DNA of 8,337 bases from Actinomycetota bacterium (GTDB taxonomy: Bacteria > Actinomycetota > Acidimicrobiia > Acidimicrobiales > Iamiaceae): positions 1 to 8,337 of the forward strand of contig JAFDWI010000062.1 in the NCBI GenBank assembly GCA_018268545.1, given 5' to 3'. A model generated the notes under the pieces. That model saw only the letters and a list, made by a program, of their open reading frames with translations. It ran no database searches and had not been told where the DNA came from. This document shows, piece by piece, positions 1 to 5,424 of this stretch. The position numbers and the translations under genes were made by a program. Every line of letters starts with the position of its first letter. Within the stretch, counting starts at the first letter, position 1.

Positions 1-2
1 AG

Positions 3-2132
3 CACGAACGCAACGGGGCGATCGGGACCATCGGGCTCGTGCAGGTCGAGAATCCGCTCGAGTTCGGGATCGTGATCACCCGCGACGACGGCAGCGTGGA
101 ACGGTTTCTCGAGAAGCCATCGTGGGGACAGGTCTTCAGCGACACCATCAACTCCGGGATCTTCGTCCTCGAACCGGAAATCTTCGACTTCATCCCCGAC
201 GCAGGCCCCTCGGACTTCTCGTCCGATGTGTTCCCGGTCGTGCTGTCGTCCGGGCGCGGGCTCTACGGGGTCGTCGCGCAGGGGTACTGGGAGGATGTCG
301 GCACCCTCGAGGCGTACAGCCGGGTCCACGCGGACGTGGTGGATCGGCGCGTCGGCGTGCGGATCAACGGATTCGAGGTCCGTGACGGCGTCTGGCTCGG
401 GAGCGGTGCCGAGATCCACCCGGACGCCGAGATCTCCGGCAGGGTCGTCATCGGTGACTCGTGTCGCATCGAGGCGGGTGTCCACCTCGGCTCGTACACC
501 GTGTTGGGGTCGAATGTCCGCGTGCGTTCCGATGCCGAGGTGGTCCGCAGCATCGTGCACGACAACGTCTACGTCGGTGAGGGCGTCTCGCTGCGAGGTG
601 CCGTCGCGGGCCGTGCAACGGATCTGCGGCGGGGGAGTCGGCTGGACGACGGGGCGGTCGTGGGCGACCAGTGCTTCATCGGCGAAGACGCCGTCGTGTC
701 GGCCGGGGTGAAGGTCTTCCCGCTCAAGACGGTCGAAGCGGGCGCGGTGGTGAACACGTCGATCGTCTGGGAGACGAAGGGGTCCCGAACCCTGTTCGGC
801 CGGTTCGGCGTCTCGGGGATCGCCAACGTCGATGTCACACCCGAAGCGGTCTGTCGGGTTGCAATGGCGTACGCGACGACGATGCCCAAGGGGTCCACGG
901 TCGTCACGTCGCGGGATTCGAGTCGGAGCGGTCGGATGCTCAAGCGGGCGGCGATGGCCGGATTGAACGCCGCCGGGGTCGACGTGGTCGACCTGGAGGT
1001 CGCGTCGGTCCCGGTGAGTCGCTTCGTCACGTCCCAACCCCCTTCGGCCGGTGGGATGTCGATCCGTCTGCAGGGCGAGGACATCCAATCGGTCGCGATC
1101 CGCTTCTTCGACGAGCGCGGCATGGATCTTCCCGAACCGGCGCAGCGGAAGGTCGAACGGCTGGTCAACCGCGAGGACTTCCGGCGGGTCCTCGCCGAGG
1201 AGATCGGCGACATCGCGTACCCGCCCCGGGCCCTCGATCACTACGGGGTCGCGCTCCGCGAGACCGTCGACCTCGACGTGATCCGCAGGGCGGCTCCCAA
1301 ACTCGTGGTCGACTACTCCTTCGGTTCGACCTCGTTCGTGATGCCGTCGCTGTGGTCCAGACTCGGAGCCGATGTGCTGGGTGTCGACCCGTTCGTCTCG
1401 ACCTGGAACATCCTCAATTCGACTCCGGAGTCGAGGATCGCACGTGTGGCCGATCTGGTGACGACCTCGGGTGCCGACCTCGGTGCCGTGATCGATCCCG
1501 ACGGCGAGCGCCTCGTGCTCGTCGACGGGACCGGGCACGTGCTGTCGGGTACCGAGGCGCTCTTGACGATGGTCCGGCTCGTCGCCGGGCATGTGGACGG
1601 GACGACGATCGCCGTTCCGGTCTGCGCGACGAACCGAGCCGTGGCGCTGGCCGGCGAGGGCGGGATGCAGATCCTGTGGTCGCAGATTTCGCCGGGTGCG
1701 CTCATGGAAGCATCGCTCGTCGACGGTGTCGGGCTCGTCGCCGACACCGAGGGGGGTTTCATCATCCCCGGATTCCTGCCCGCGTTCGACGCCGCCGCTG
1801 CGCTGGTCAAGCTCCTGGAGCTTCTCGCCTCGGCGGGCACGTCGCTCGCCGATGTCGTTGCGAACCTCCCCGCCTCACACGTCGTCCACACCACGGTCGC
1901 GACCCCGTGGGACCGCAAAGGCCTCGTCATGCGTTCGCTGGTCGAGCAGTTCCAGGTCGGCGACCCGGACCTGATCGACGGTGTCAAGGTCCGTCACGGA
2001 TCGGGCTGGGCGCTCGCGATCCCGGACATGTCCGAACCGATCACCCACATCTGGGCAGAAGCAGACGACGACACCGCCGCGACGCGACTTGCCGAGGAAT
2101 TCGCGCATCGCATCGGCGAGATGGCGCGCTGA
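3..2132 (+). CDS. Sugar-phosphate nucleotidyltransferase / phosphomannomutase-like fusion protein (5' end missing)
   Basis: The reading frame is open from the first complete codon at base 3, and the residues before the GTG at 39 (HERNGAIGTIGLV) already fit a nucleotidyltransferase, so the true start is upstream of the window. Three domains are visible. The first is the end of a nucleotidyltransferase fold (to about base 350) with the FLEKP sugar-phosphate motif, NTINSGIFVL and YWEDVGT. The second is a left-handed beta-helix of hexapeptide repeats (about 380-780). The third is a phosphohexomutase-like region (about 815-2130) beginning FGVSGIANVDVTPE, with SRDSSRSGRMLKRA near 909 and a DPDGER metal loop at 1494-1511. 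The layout matches proteins usually called mannose-1-phosphate guanylyltransferase/phosphomannomutase, expected to supply GDP-mannose or a similar sugar nucleotide for glycans. The mutase part lacks an obvious TASHNP-type serine loop and has Glu for the third Asp of the DxDxD metal loop, so mutase activity is doubtful. Sugar and nucleotide specificity cannot be read here. It appears to be transcribed separately from the glycine-cleavage genes. Confidence 0.85.
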   Translation, partial: HERNGAIGTIGLVQVENPLEFGIVITRDDGSVERFLEKPSWGQVFSDTINSGIFVLEPEIFDFIPDAGPSDFSSDVFPVVLSSGRGLYGVVAQGYWEDVGTLEAYSRVHADVVDRRVGVRINGFEVRDGVWLGSGAEIHPDAEISGRVVIGDSCRIEAGVHLGSYTVLGSNVRVRSDAEVVRSIVHDNVYVGEGVSLRGAVAGRATDLRRGSRLDDGAVVGDQCFIGEDAVVSAGVKVFPLKTVEAGAVVNTSIVWETKGSRTLFGRFGVSGIANVDVTPEAVCRVAMAYATTMPKGSTVVTSRDSSRSGRMLKRAAMAGLNAAGVDVVDLEVASVPVSRFVTSQPPSAGGMSIRLQGEDIQSVAIRFFDERGMDLPEPAQRKVERLVNREDFRRVLAEEIGDIAYPPRALDHYGVALRETVDLDVIRRAAPKLVVDYSFGSTSFVMPSLWSRLGADVLGVDPFVSTWNILNSTPESRIARVADLVTTSGADLGAVIDPDGERLVLVDGTGHVLSGTEALLTMVRLVAGHVDGTTIAVPVCATNRAVALAGEGGMQILWSQISPGALMEASLVDGVGLVADTEGGFIIPGFLPAFDAAAALVKLLELLASAGTSLADVVANLPASHVVHTTVATPWDRKGLVMRSLVEQFQVGDPDLIDGVKVRHGSGWALAIPDMSEPITHIWAEADDDTAATRLAEEFAHRIGEMAR

Positions 2133-2159
2133 GCCATGTGGCCGGACCGCCCGGGGAGG

Positions 2160-2185
2160 GACCGGTCGGTCCGTGGCGACCGGTC
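2160..2185. repeat. Paired GACCGGTC palindromes upstream of gcvH
   Basis: The 8-base perfect palindrome GACCGGTC occurs at 2160-2167 and again at 2178-2185, with starts 18 bases apart. The second copy overlaps the expected -35 position of the gcvH promoter. The first is also part of a larger inverted repeat, GGACCG-GT-CGGTCC at 2159-2172. The spacing is close to two helical turns, as in paired operator half-sites. High G+C makes short palindromes common, so an operator role is only a suggestion; part of a terminator for the upstream gene is the alternative. Confidence 0.35.
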
Positions 2186-2204
2186 CGTGTGGTCGCGATA
2201 AGTT
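2176..2204 (+). promoter_or_regulatory. Candidate promoter of gcvH (-10 TAAGTT)
   Basis: TAAGTT at 2199-2204 fits the actinobacterial -10 pattern TAnnnT. It ends 8 bases before the gcvH ATG at 2213, the distance expected if transcription starts at or next to the start codon. No Shine-Dalgarno sequence precedes that ATG (the bases between are GGGCGCCC), which also favours a leaderless message. The -35 position (about 2176-2181) has no good TTGACA match. This is inferred from pattern and spacing only. Confidence 0.4.
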
Positions 2205-2212
2205 GGGCGCCC

Positions 2213-2593
2213 ATGGACGTGCCCGACAACCTCCGCTACTCGACCGACCACGAATGGGCAGAACTCGTCGACGGTGAACTCCGGGTCGGAATCACCGACT
2301 ACGCCCGCGACGCACTCGGTGATGTCGTGTACGTGTCGCTGCCCGATACCGGCGCGATCCTCGACGCGGGATCGGTGGCCGGTGAGGTCGAATCGACGAA
2401 GGCCGTTTCCGAGATCTATTCGCCCGTCGCCGGGCGGGTGACCGCGGTCAACACGTCGATCGTCGAAAATCCCGAGATCCTCAACGACGACCCCTACGGG
2501 ACGGGCTGGCTGTTCCGGATCGCTCCGGACGAACCGGAGTCCTACGACCGGCTGCTCGACGCGGGCGCATACCGCGACCACATCAGCGGCTGA
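2213..2593 (+). CDS. gcvH: Glycine cleavage system H protein (lipoyl carrier)
   Basis: This 126-residue protein has the usual GcvH length and sequence. It opens DNLRYSTDHEWAEL and continues GITDYARDALGDVVYVSLP. It carries the lipoylation motif GEVESTKAVSEIYSP with the acceptor lysine at residue 63, then NPEILNDDPYGTGWLFRI. The lipoyl arm takes the aminomethyl group produced by GcvP from glycine, presents it to GcvT, and is reoxidised by dihydrolipoamide dehydrogenase in the cytoplasm. The ATG at 2213 was chosen because it gives the family-standard N-terminus. There is no ribosome binding site, but a -10-like hexamer lies 8 bases upstream, so the message may be leaderless. The gene appears to lead a cluster with the FHA and MerR genes downstream, as Rv1826 does in M. 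tuberculosis. Its enzyme partners gcvT and gcvP lie further right, gcvP on the opposite strand. Confidence 0.97.
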   Translation: MDVPDNLRYSTDHEWAELVDGELRVGITDYARDALGDVVYVSLPDTGAILDAGSVAGEVESTKAVSEIYSPVAGRVTAVNTSIVENPEILNDDPYGTGWLFRIAPDEPESYDRLLDAGAYRDHISG

Positions 2594-2609
2594 GGCGTCG
2601 GGATCCGTC

Positions 2610-3080
2610 GTGCTCTGCAACACCTGTGGCCACCAGAACGAACTCGGCGCGAACTTCTGTGCTTCGTGTGGTGCGTCGATGGGAACGACGACGGGTGATC
2701 CCACGACGATCACGTTCCACGTCGATGCGGAGACATCGGGCGATACCGCCGTACCCCGGGTCGACGAAGCCCGAGAGGATGGGTGTCTGATCGTGACGCG
2801 CGGGCCCAATGCCGGTGCCCGTTTCCCGCTCGTCGGGGAGTTTCTCACCGCCGGCCGCCACCCCGAGAGCGACATCTTCCTCGACGATGTCACGGTGTCC
2901 CGCAAGCACGTCGAAGTCGTCCGCGACGGACCCGGCTCCTACCGGGTCCGCGATGTCGGATCGTTGAACGGGACCTACCTGAACCACGAACGGATCGAGG
3001 ACGCGCCCTTGCGCAACGGCGACGAACTCCAGATCGGCAAGTTCAAGCTGGTGTACGTCGACGGGGGAGGGTCCCGTTGA
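2610..3080 (+). CDS. garA: GarA-type FHA-domain protein with N-terminal zinc ribbon
   Basis: This is a 156-residue cytoplasmic protein. Residues 3-20 form a zinc ribbon with two CxxC pairs (C3, C6, C17, C20). Residues 21-55 are a Thr/Ser-rich stretch. Residues 58-150 are an FHA phosphothreonine-binding domain with RGPNAGARF, AGRHPESDIFLDDVTVSRKH (R83, S97), VGSLNGTYLN (N120) and NGDELQIGKFKLVYV. The FHA part is strikingly close to mycobacterial GarA / corynebacterial OdhI. Those proteins bind and control 2-oxoglutarate dehydrogenase and glutamate enzymes until a Ser/Thr kinase phosphorylates an N-terminal ETTS motif, after which the FHA domain binds its own phosphothreonine. Here T32-T33 in PTTITFHVD sits where ETTSVFRAD does in GarA. 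The GTG at 2610 is chosen because it alone retains the zinc ribbon; an ATG at 2679-2681 would remove it. It starts 16 bases after gcvH with no clear ribosome binding site. The zinc ribbon is absent from the M. tuberculosis protein as I recall it. Its targets here are inferred. Confidence 0.9.
   Translation: MLCNTCGHQNELGANFCASCGASMGTTTGDPTTITFHVDAETSGDTAVPRVDEAREDGCLIVTRGPNAGARFPLVGEFLTAGRHPESDIFLDDVTVSRKHVEVVRDGPGSYRVRDVGSLNGTYLNHERIEDAPLRNGDELQIGKFKLVYVDGGGSR
3063..3079 (+). promoter_or_regulatory. Ribosome binding site fixing the TTG start of the FtsR-like gene
   Basis: The purine run GGGGGAGGG at 3063-3071 lies 5 bases before a TTG at 3077-3079. That TTG overlaps the TGA stop of the FHA gene (3078-3080) as TTGA. 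The next residues, SARTHLSIGEVLALL, match the known start of the family, and no ATG or GTG is available close by. This supports a TTG start coupled to translation of the upstream gene. Confidence 0.7.
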
Positions 3081-4159
3081 GCGCGAGGACGCATCTGTCG
3101 ATCGGAGAGGTTCTCGCGCTGCTCACCGACGACTTTCCCGATCTCACCATCACCAAGATCCGGTTTCTCGAGAGTCAGGGGCTGATCGACCCGGAGCGCA
3201 CCGCCTCGGGTTACCGGAAATTCTACGAACCCGACATCGATCGCCTTCGGTGGATCCTCCGTCAGCAACGAGAGAACTTCCTTCCCCTCAAGGTCATCAA
3301 GGATCGACTCGATCGTTCGGAGGGGAAGGTGCCCGTCGCGAACGGCGCGGACCCCGACACCGAACCCGCCCAGGCCGAACTCGACCTGTCCCGCGGCCGC
3401 AGCGAGGACGACCCACCGCCGGTGTGGATGGCGGACCATGCGGCGGCACGTGAGGTGACCCCCGCCGCCGTGACCGTCGCGGCCGGACCCCCAGCCGAGG
3501 TGACCCCGGCACCACCGAAGTTGCCACCGAAGGCGCCCGCGGCGCGCAATGGGGCCCCCGCGGCATCGGCGAACCCAGCGGTGCCGTCGACGACCCCGCC
3601 CGAAGCCGTTCCGACCGCCGGCACTCACGACGATGGAGCGAACATGTCCGATCCCCGCCCCTCGAAGCCGGCTGCGAACGATCCGGAAGAAGTCCACGCT
3701 CCGGTTGATCCGGTCACACCGCGCCACGTCTCGCCGGGGAAGCCTGCGATGAATCCTCACGCCGATGTCAGCGACGTGTCGATGACCAGGAGCGAACTGC
3801 TCGACGCGACCGGCCTGGACGACCGGACACTCGGCAACCTCGAAGCCTTCGGGATCGTCCTGGGTGTCGACGACCCGAGTGGTGCGATCTACGGTGCGGA
3901 CGCACTCGTGTGCGCCCGACAGGCCGCGACGTTCCTCGAACTCGGCCTGGAACCCCGGCACCTCCGGGCGTTCAAGATCGCGGCCGAACGAGAGGCGGGC
4001 TTGTACGAGCAGTTGCTGCTCCCGTTGTTGCGCAAACGTGATCCGAGCGCTCGGTCCGAAGCGTCCGAACTCGTGGCCCGACTTACACGTTCGGGTGCGA
4101 CGCTCCACGGTGCACTGCTGCAACGCTCGCTCCGGTCGCAGTTGCGCCCCAAGCGCTGA
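3077..4159 (+). CDS. ftsR: FtsR-like MerR-family transcriptional regulator with long Pro/Ala-rich linker
   Basis: This is a 360-residue protein from a TTG start. Residues 6-80 are a MerR winged helix-turn-helix (LSIGEVLALLTDDFPDLTI, TKIRFLESQGLIDPERTASGYRKF, then LRWILRQQRENFLPLKVIKDRL). Residues about 83-235 are low complexity, rich in Pro, Ala, Thr and Asp, and probably disordered. Residues 236-360 are an alpha-helical domain (MTRSELLDATGLDDRTL, LELGLEPRHLRAFKIAAERE) ending in a basic tail. Both folded parts resemble M. tuberculosis Rv1828 and its Corynebacterium glutamicum homologue FtsR, an activator of ftsZ, so a DNA-binding role in division control is the best transfer of function. The family member I recall is near 250 residues, so the linker is about 100 residues longer here. 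Only one cysteine (C279) is present, which argues against a metal-sensing MerR. An ATG at 3644 inside the linker has a GGAG 5 bases before it and could yield a 171-residue C-terminal form. Its targets in this organism are unknown. Confidence 0.87.
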   Translation: MSARTHLSIGEVLALLTDDFPDLTITKIRFLESQGLIDPERTASGYRKFYEPDIDRLRWILRQQRENFLPLKVIKDRLDRSEGKVPVANGADPDTEPAQAELDLSRGRSEDDPPPVWMADHAAAREVTPAAVTVAAGPPAEVTPAPPKLPPKAPAARNGAPAASANPAVPSTTPPEAVPTAGTHDDGANMSDPRPSKPAANDPEEVHAPVDPVTPRHVSPGKPAMNPHADVSDVSMTRSELLDATGLDDRTLGNLEAFGIVLGVDDPSGAIYGADALVCARQAATFLELGLEPRHLRAFKIAAEREAGLYEQLLLPLLRKRDPSARSEASELVARLTRSGATLHGALLQRSLRSQLRPKR

Positions 4160-4168
4160 AGGGCGGTG

Positions 4169-4183
4169 CCGTCGGTCCGACGG
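4169..4183. repeat. Inverted repeat CCGTCGG-T-CCGACGG
   Basis: This is a perfect 7-base inverted repeat around a single T, 10 bases after the stop of the FtsR-like gene and 15 bases before the TAGGAT hexamer at 4199. Its centre falls where the -35 element of that promoter would be, so it could be an operator. As RNA it could fold as a 6-base stem with a 3-base loop. No run of T follows, so it is a weak candidate for a Rho-independent terminator of the upstream gene. Confidence 0.45.
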
Positions 4184-4198
4184 GGCGGATCCGACCGG

Positions 4199-4210
4199 TA
4201 GGATCGGGGT
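4199..4210 (+). promoter_or_regulatory. Candidate -10 element for the leader ORF and DUF151 gene
   Basis: TAGGAT at 4199-4204 matches TAnnnT and is followed by six bases and an ATG at 4211, the geometry typical of leaderless actinobacterial messages. No recognisable TTGACA lies 17-18 bases upstream; that position is occupied by the inverted repeat at 4169-4183. The assignment rests on spacing and consensus only. Confidence 0.4.
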
Positions 4211-4294
4211 ATGTCCACGGTCCGGTCTCACCGACCCGAACGTCCCGGGCCACCGAACACCGGCCACGATCGCGGCGGGGTGGTCGCGCGATGA
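4211..4294 (+). CDS. Possible leaderless 27-residue leader peptide before the DUF151 gene
   Basis: An ATG at 4211 opens a 27-codon frame beginning MSTVRSHRPERPG and ending VVAR, with its TGA at 4292-4294. The stop overlaps the ATG of the next gene as ATGA, the classic arrangement for translational coupling. A -10-like TAGGAT sits 7 bases upstream of the ATG and there is no ribosome binding site for it, so it would be read from a leaderless transcript. The peptide is rich in Arg (5), Gly (5) and Pro (4), has no membrane segment and resembles nothing I know. It may serve only to deliver ribosomes to the downstream start. It could also be chance, since 27 codons is short in high-GC DNA. Confidence 0.35.
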   Translation: MSTVRSHRPERPGPPNTGHDRGGVVAR

Positions 4295-4791
4295 TCGACC
4301 TGGAGCTCATCGGTCTGCGGGTGGAACCACCGGCGAACACGCCGATCGTCCTGTTGCGGGAGGTGTCGGACCAGGGCAGGATCCTGCCGATCTTCATCGG
4401 GGGAGCGGAGGCCGCGGCGATCGCGTTCGCACTCGAGGGTGTCGTGACACCGCGCCCGCTCACGCACGACCTGATGCGGGACATGCTCGACACGCTCGAC
4501 ATCCACGTGGCACGGGTCGTGCTGACGGACCTCGTCGACGGGACGTTCCTCGCCGAACTCGAACTCTCGACGTCGACGGGAACCCTGTCGGTCTCGTGTC
4601 GACCGTCCGATGGGATCGCATTGGCGTTGCGGACGGGTTCGCCGATCGTGGCGACCGAAGCGTTGCTCGACGTCGCCGGGCAGACGCCGATCATCGGTGA
4701 ACCAGACCTCGACGACCAGGACCCCGACGACGTCGTCGAGCAGTTCCGGGACTTCATCGAACACGTCGATCCCGAGGATTTCGCATCCTGA
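4291..4791 (+). CDS. DUF151 / bifunctional nuclease (BFN) domain protein
   Basis: This 166-residue protein is of the DUF151/BFN family and most like mycobacterial Rv1829. Visible family motifs are VEPPANTPIVLLRE (11-24), LPIFIGGAEAAAIA (32-45), TPRPLTHDLMRDML (53-66), DGTFLAELEL (83-92) and RPSDGIALALRTGSPI (104-119). An acidic tail ends VDPEDFAS. It has no signal peptide or membrane segment. A plant member was reported to have both RNase and DNase activity, which gave the family its name; the bacterial role is unsettled, and nuclease activity here is only inferred from the family. The ATG at 4291 gives the standard N-terminus, with a loose GGCGGGG about ten bases upstream and no other in-frame start nearby. 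The start overlaps the stop of a possible leader ORF. The gene lies between the two MerR genes, as in mycobacteria, but gaps of about 130 bases on both sides suggest its own transcription. Confidence 0.9.
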   Translation: MIDLELIGLRVEPPANTPIVLLREVSDQGRILPIFIGGAEAAAIAFALEGVVTPRPLTHDLMRDMLDTLDIHVARVVLTDLVDGTFLAELELSTSTGTLSVSCRPSDGIALALRTGSPIVATEALLDVAGQTPIIGEPDLDDQDPDDVVEQFRDFIEHVDPEDFAS

Positions 4792-4834
4792 GGAGGGTCG
4801 TCCCGCTCGACGCGATCGTGTGCGGATGCCGGCA

Positions 4835-4864
4835 TTGACAGACCGTCGCCAGCGGCCCTACGTT
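4835..4864 (+). promoter_or_regulatory. Promoter of the merR-gcvT transcript (TTGACA-18-TACGTT)
   Basis: A perfect -35 TTGACA at 4835-4840 is followed after 18 bases by TACGTT at 4859-4864, which fits the TAnnnT -10 pattern. Transcription would start near 4871, leaving a leader of about 50 bases before the GTG at 4924. A second TAnnnT hexamer, TAATTT at 4882-4887, has no -35 at proper spacing. This is the strongest promoter-like sequence in the window. It should drive the second MerR gene and the coupled gcvT. Confidence 0.65.
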
Positions 4865-4874
4865 GGCGGCCGCC
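4865..4874. repeat. 10-base palindrome GGCGGCCGCC just after the -10 element
   Basis: GGCGGCCGCC is a perfect 10-base palindrome touching the -10 hexamer at 4859-4864 and covering the expected transcription start. It could be an operator for the MerR gene it precedes. A second small dyad, CCGT-AATTTC-ACGG, follows at 4879-4892. GC-only palindromes arise easily in this base composition, so function is uncertain. Confidence 0.3.
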
Positions 4875-4912
4875 GTTGCCGTAATTTCACGGTTGTGGCG
4901 CCACGACGACCC

Positions 4913-4918
4913 AGGGAG
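4913..4918 (+). promoter_or_regulatory. Ribosome binding site for the second MerR gene
   Basis: AGGGAG at 4913-4918 is a good Shine-Dalgarno match 5 bases before the GTG at 4924. This decides the start, since no ATG lies near in this frame. Confidence 0.7.
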
Positions 4919-4923
4919 CTGCG

Positions 4924-5424
4924 GTGGAGGATCACCCGAGCGGTGTGCACGGATACAGCGGACGCCAGAGCGCCGAGGTCGTGGGTATCAGCTACCGGCA
5001 ACTCGACTACTGGGCACGGACCGATCTCATCCGTCCGAGTCTCACCGACGCGAGTGGCAGCGGCTCACGCCGGCGCTACTCGTATCGGGACCTCCTCGAG
5101 TTGAAGATCATCAAACGCCTGCTCGACGCCGGGATCTCGCTCCCCGCGATCCGGAGCGCGTTCGGGTATCTACGCGACCAGCTCGATTCGGACATCGCGA
5201 GCGCGCACCTGGTCCTGTCGGGATCATCCGCTGTCCTGGTGCGTGACGGCGAGGAACTCGTCGACGTCGTCAATCGCTTCAAGGGTCAGGGCGTATTGAA
5301 CCTCTTGGCTTTGTCCGAGGTCCAGAGCGAGGTCGCGACGGCCGTGCATCGCATCGACCAGTCCGACGATTCAGCGAAGCCGGTTCCGGGTGCGGCGCAG
5401 GTCACCCACCGGATCGCCCGGTGA
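4924..5424 (+). CDS. MerR-family transcriptional regulator (Rv1830-like)
   Basis: This is a 166-residue cytoplasmic DNA-binding protein from a GTG start with a strong ribosome binding site. Residues 10-85 form a MerR helix-turn-helix and wing: GYSGRQSAEVVGISYRQLDY, WARTDLIRPSL, GSGSRRRYSYRDLLELKIIK, then RLLDAGISLPAIRSAFGYLR. Residues 92-143 form a small C-terminal region (LVLSGSSAVLVRDGEELVDVV, GQGVLNLLALSEVQSEVATAV). The remainder is a short polar tail. The pattern closely follows M. tuberculosis Rv1830, a regulator connected with mycobacterial replication and division. It has no cysteine at all, so metal or thiol sensing of the classic MerR kind is excluded. The stop overlaps the gcvT start as GTGA, so it is co-translated with a glycine-cleavage enzyme. 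Control of the gcv genes, or of its own promoter at 4835-4874, is a reasonable but untested inference. Confidence 0.9.
   Translation: MEDHPSGVHGYSGRQSAEVVGISYRQLDYWARTDLIRPSLTDASGSGSRRRYSYRDLLELKIIKRLLDAGISLPAIRSAFGYLRDQLDSDIASAHLVLSGSSAVLVRDGEELVDVVNRFKGQGVLNLLALSEVQSEVATAVHRIDQSDDSAKPVPGAAQVTHRIAR

Noticed and set aside
671..2212. Long plus-strand frame that continues in frame into gcvH from the left
   Set aside because: The part before 2213 is Arg-rich out-of-frame translation of the nucleotidyltransferase/mutase gene; only the part from the ATG at 2213 matches GcvH.
2133..2212. Glycine riboswitch upstream of gcvH
   Set aside because: The gap is only 80 bases, part of it promoter, too short for a glycine aptamer, and no aptamer-like conserved core was seen. 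A riboswitch before gcvP cannot be judged because that end is outside the window.
2975..4267. 430-codon open frame on the minus strand opposite the FtsR-like gene
   Set aside because: It is an antisense shadow: Arg/Gly/His-rich low-complexity translation with no recognisable domain, lying over a well-supported plus-strand gene and across the FHA stop and the intergenic dyad.
4775..4789. AGGAT-TTCGC-ATCCT hairpin at the end of the DUF151 gene as a terminator
   Set aside because: The stem has only five base pairs, lies within the last codons and has no T run after it.
4821..5104. Alternative plus-strand frame across the promoter and start of the second MerR gene
   Set aside because: Its codons run through the TTGACA/TACGTT promoter and out of frame into a well-matched MerR gene; the translation is Arg-rich with no domain.
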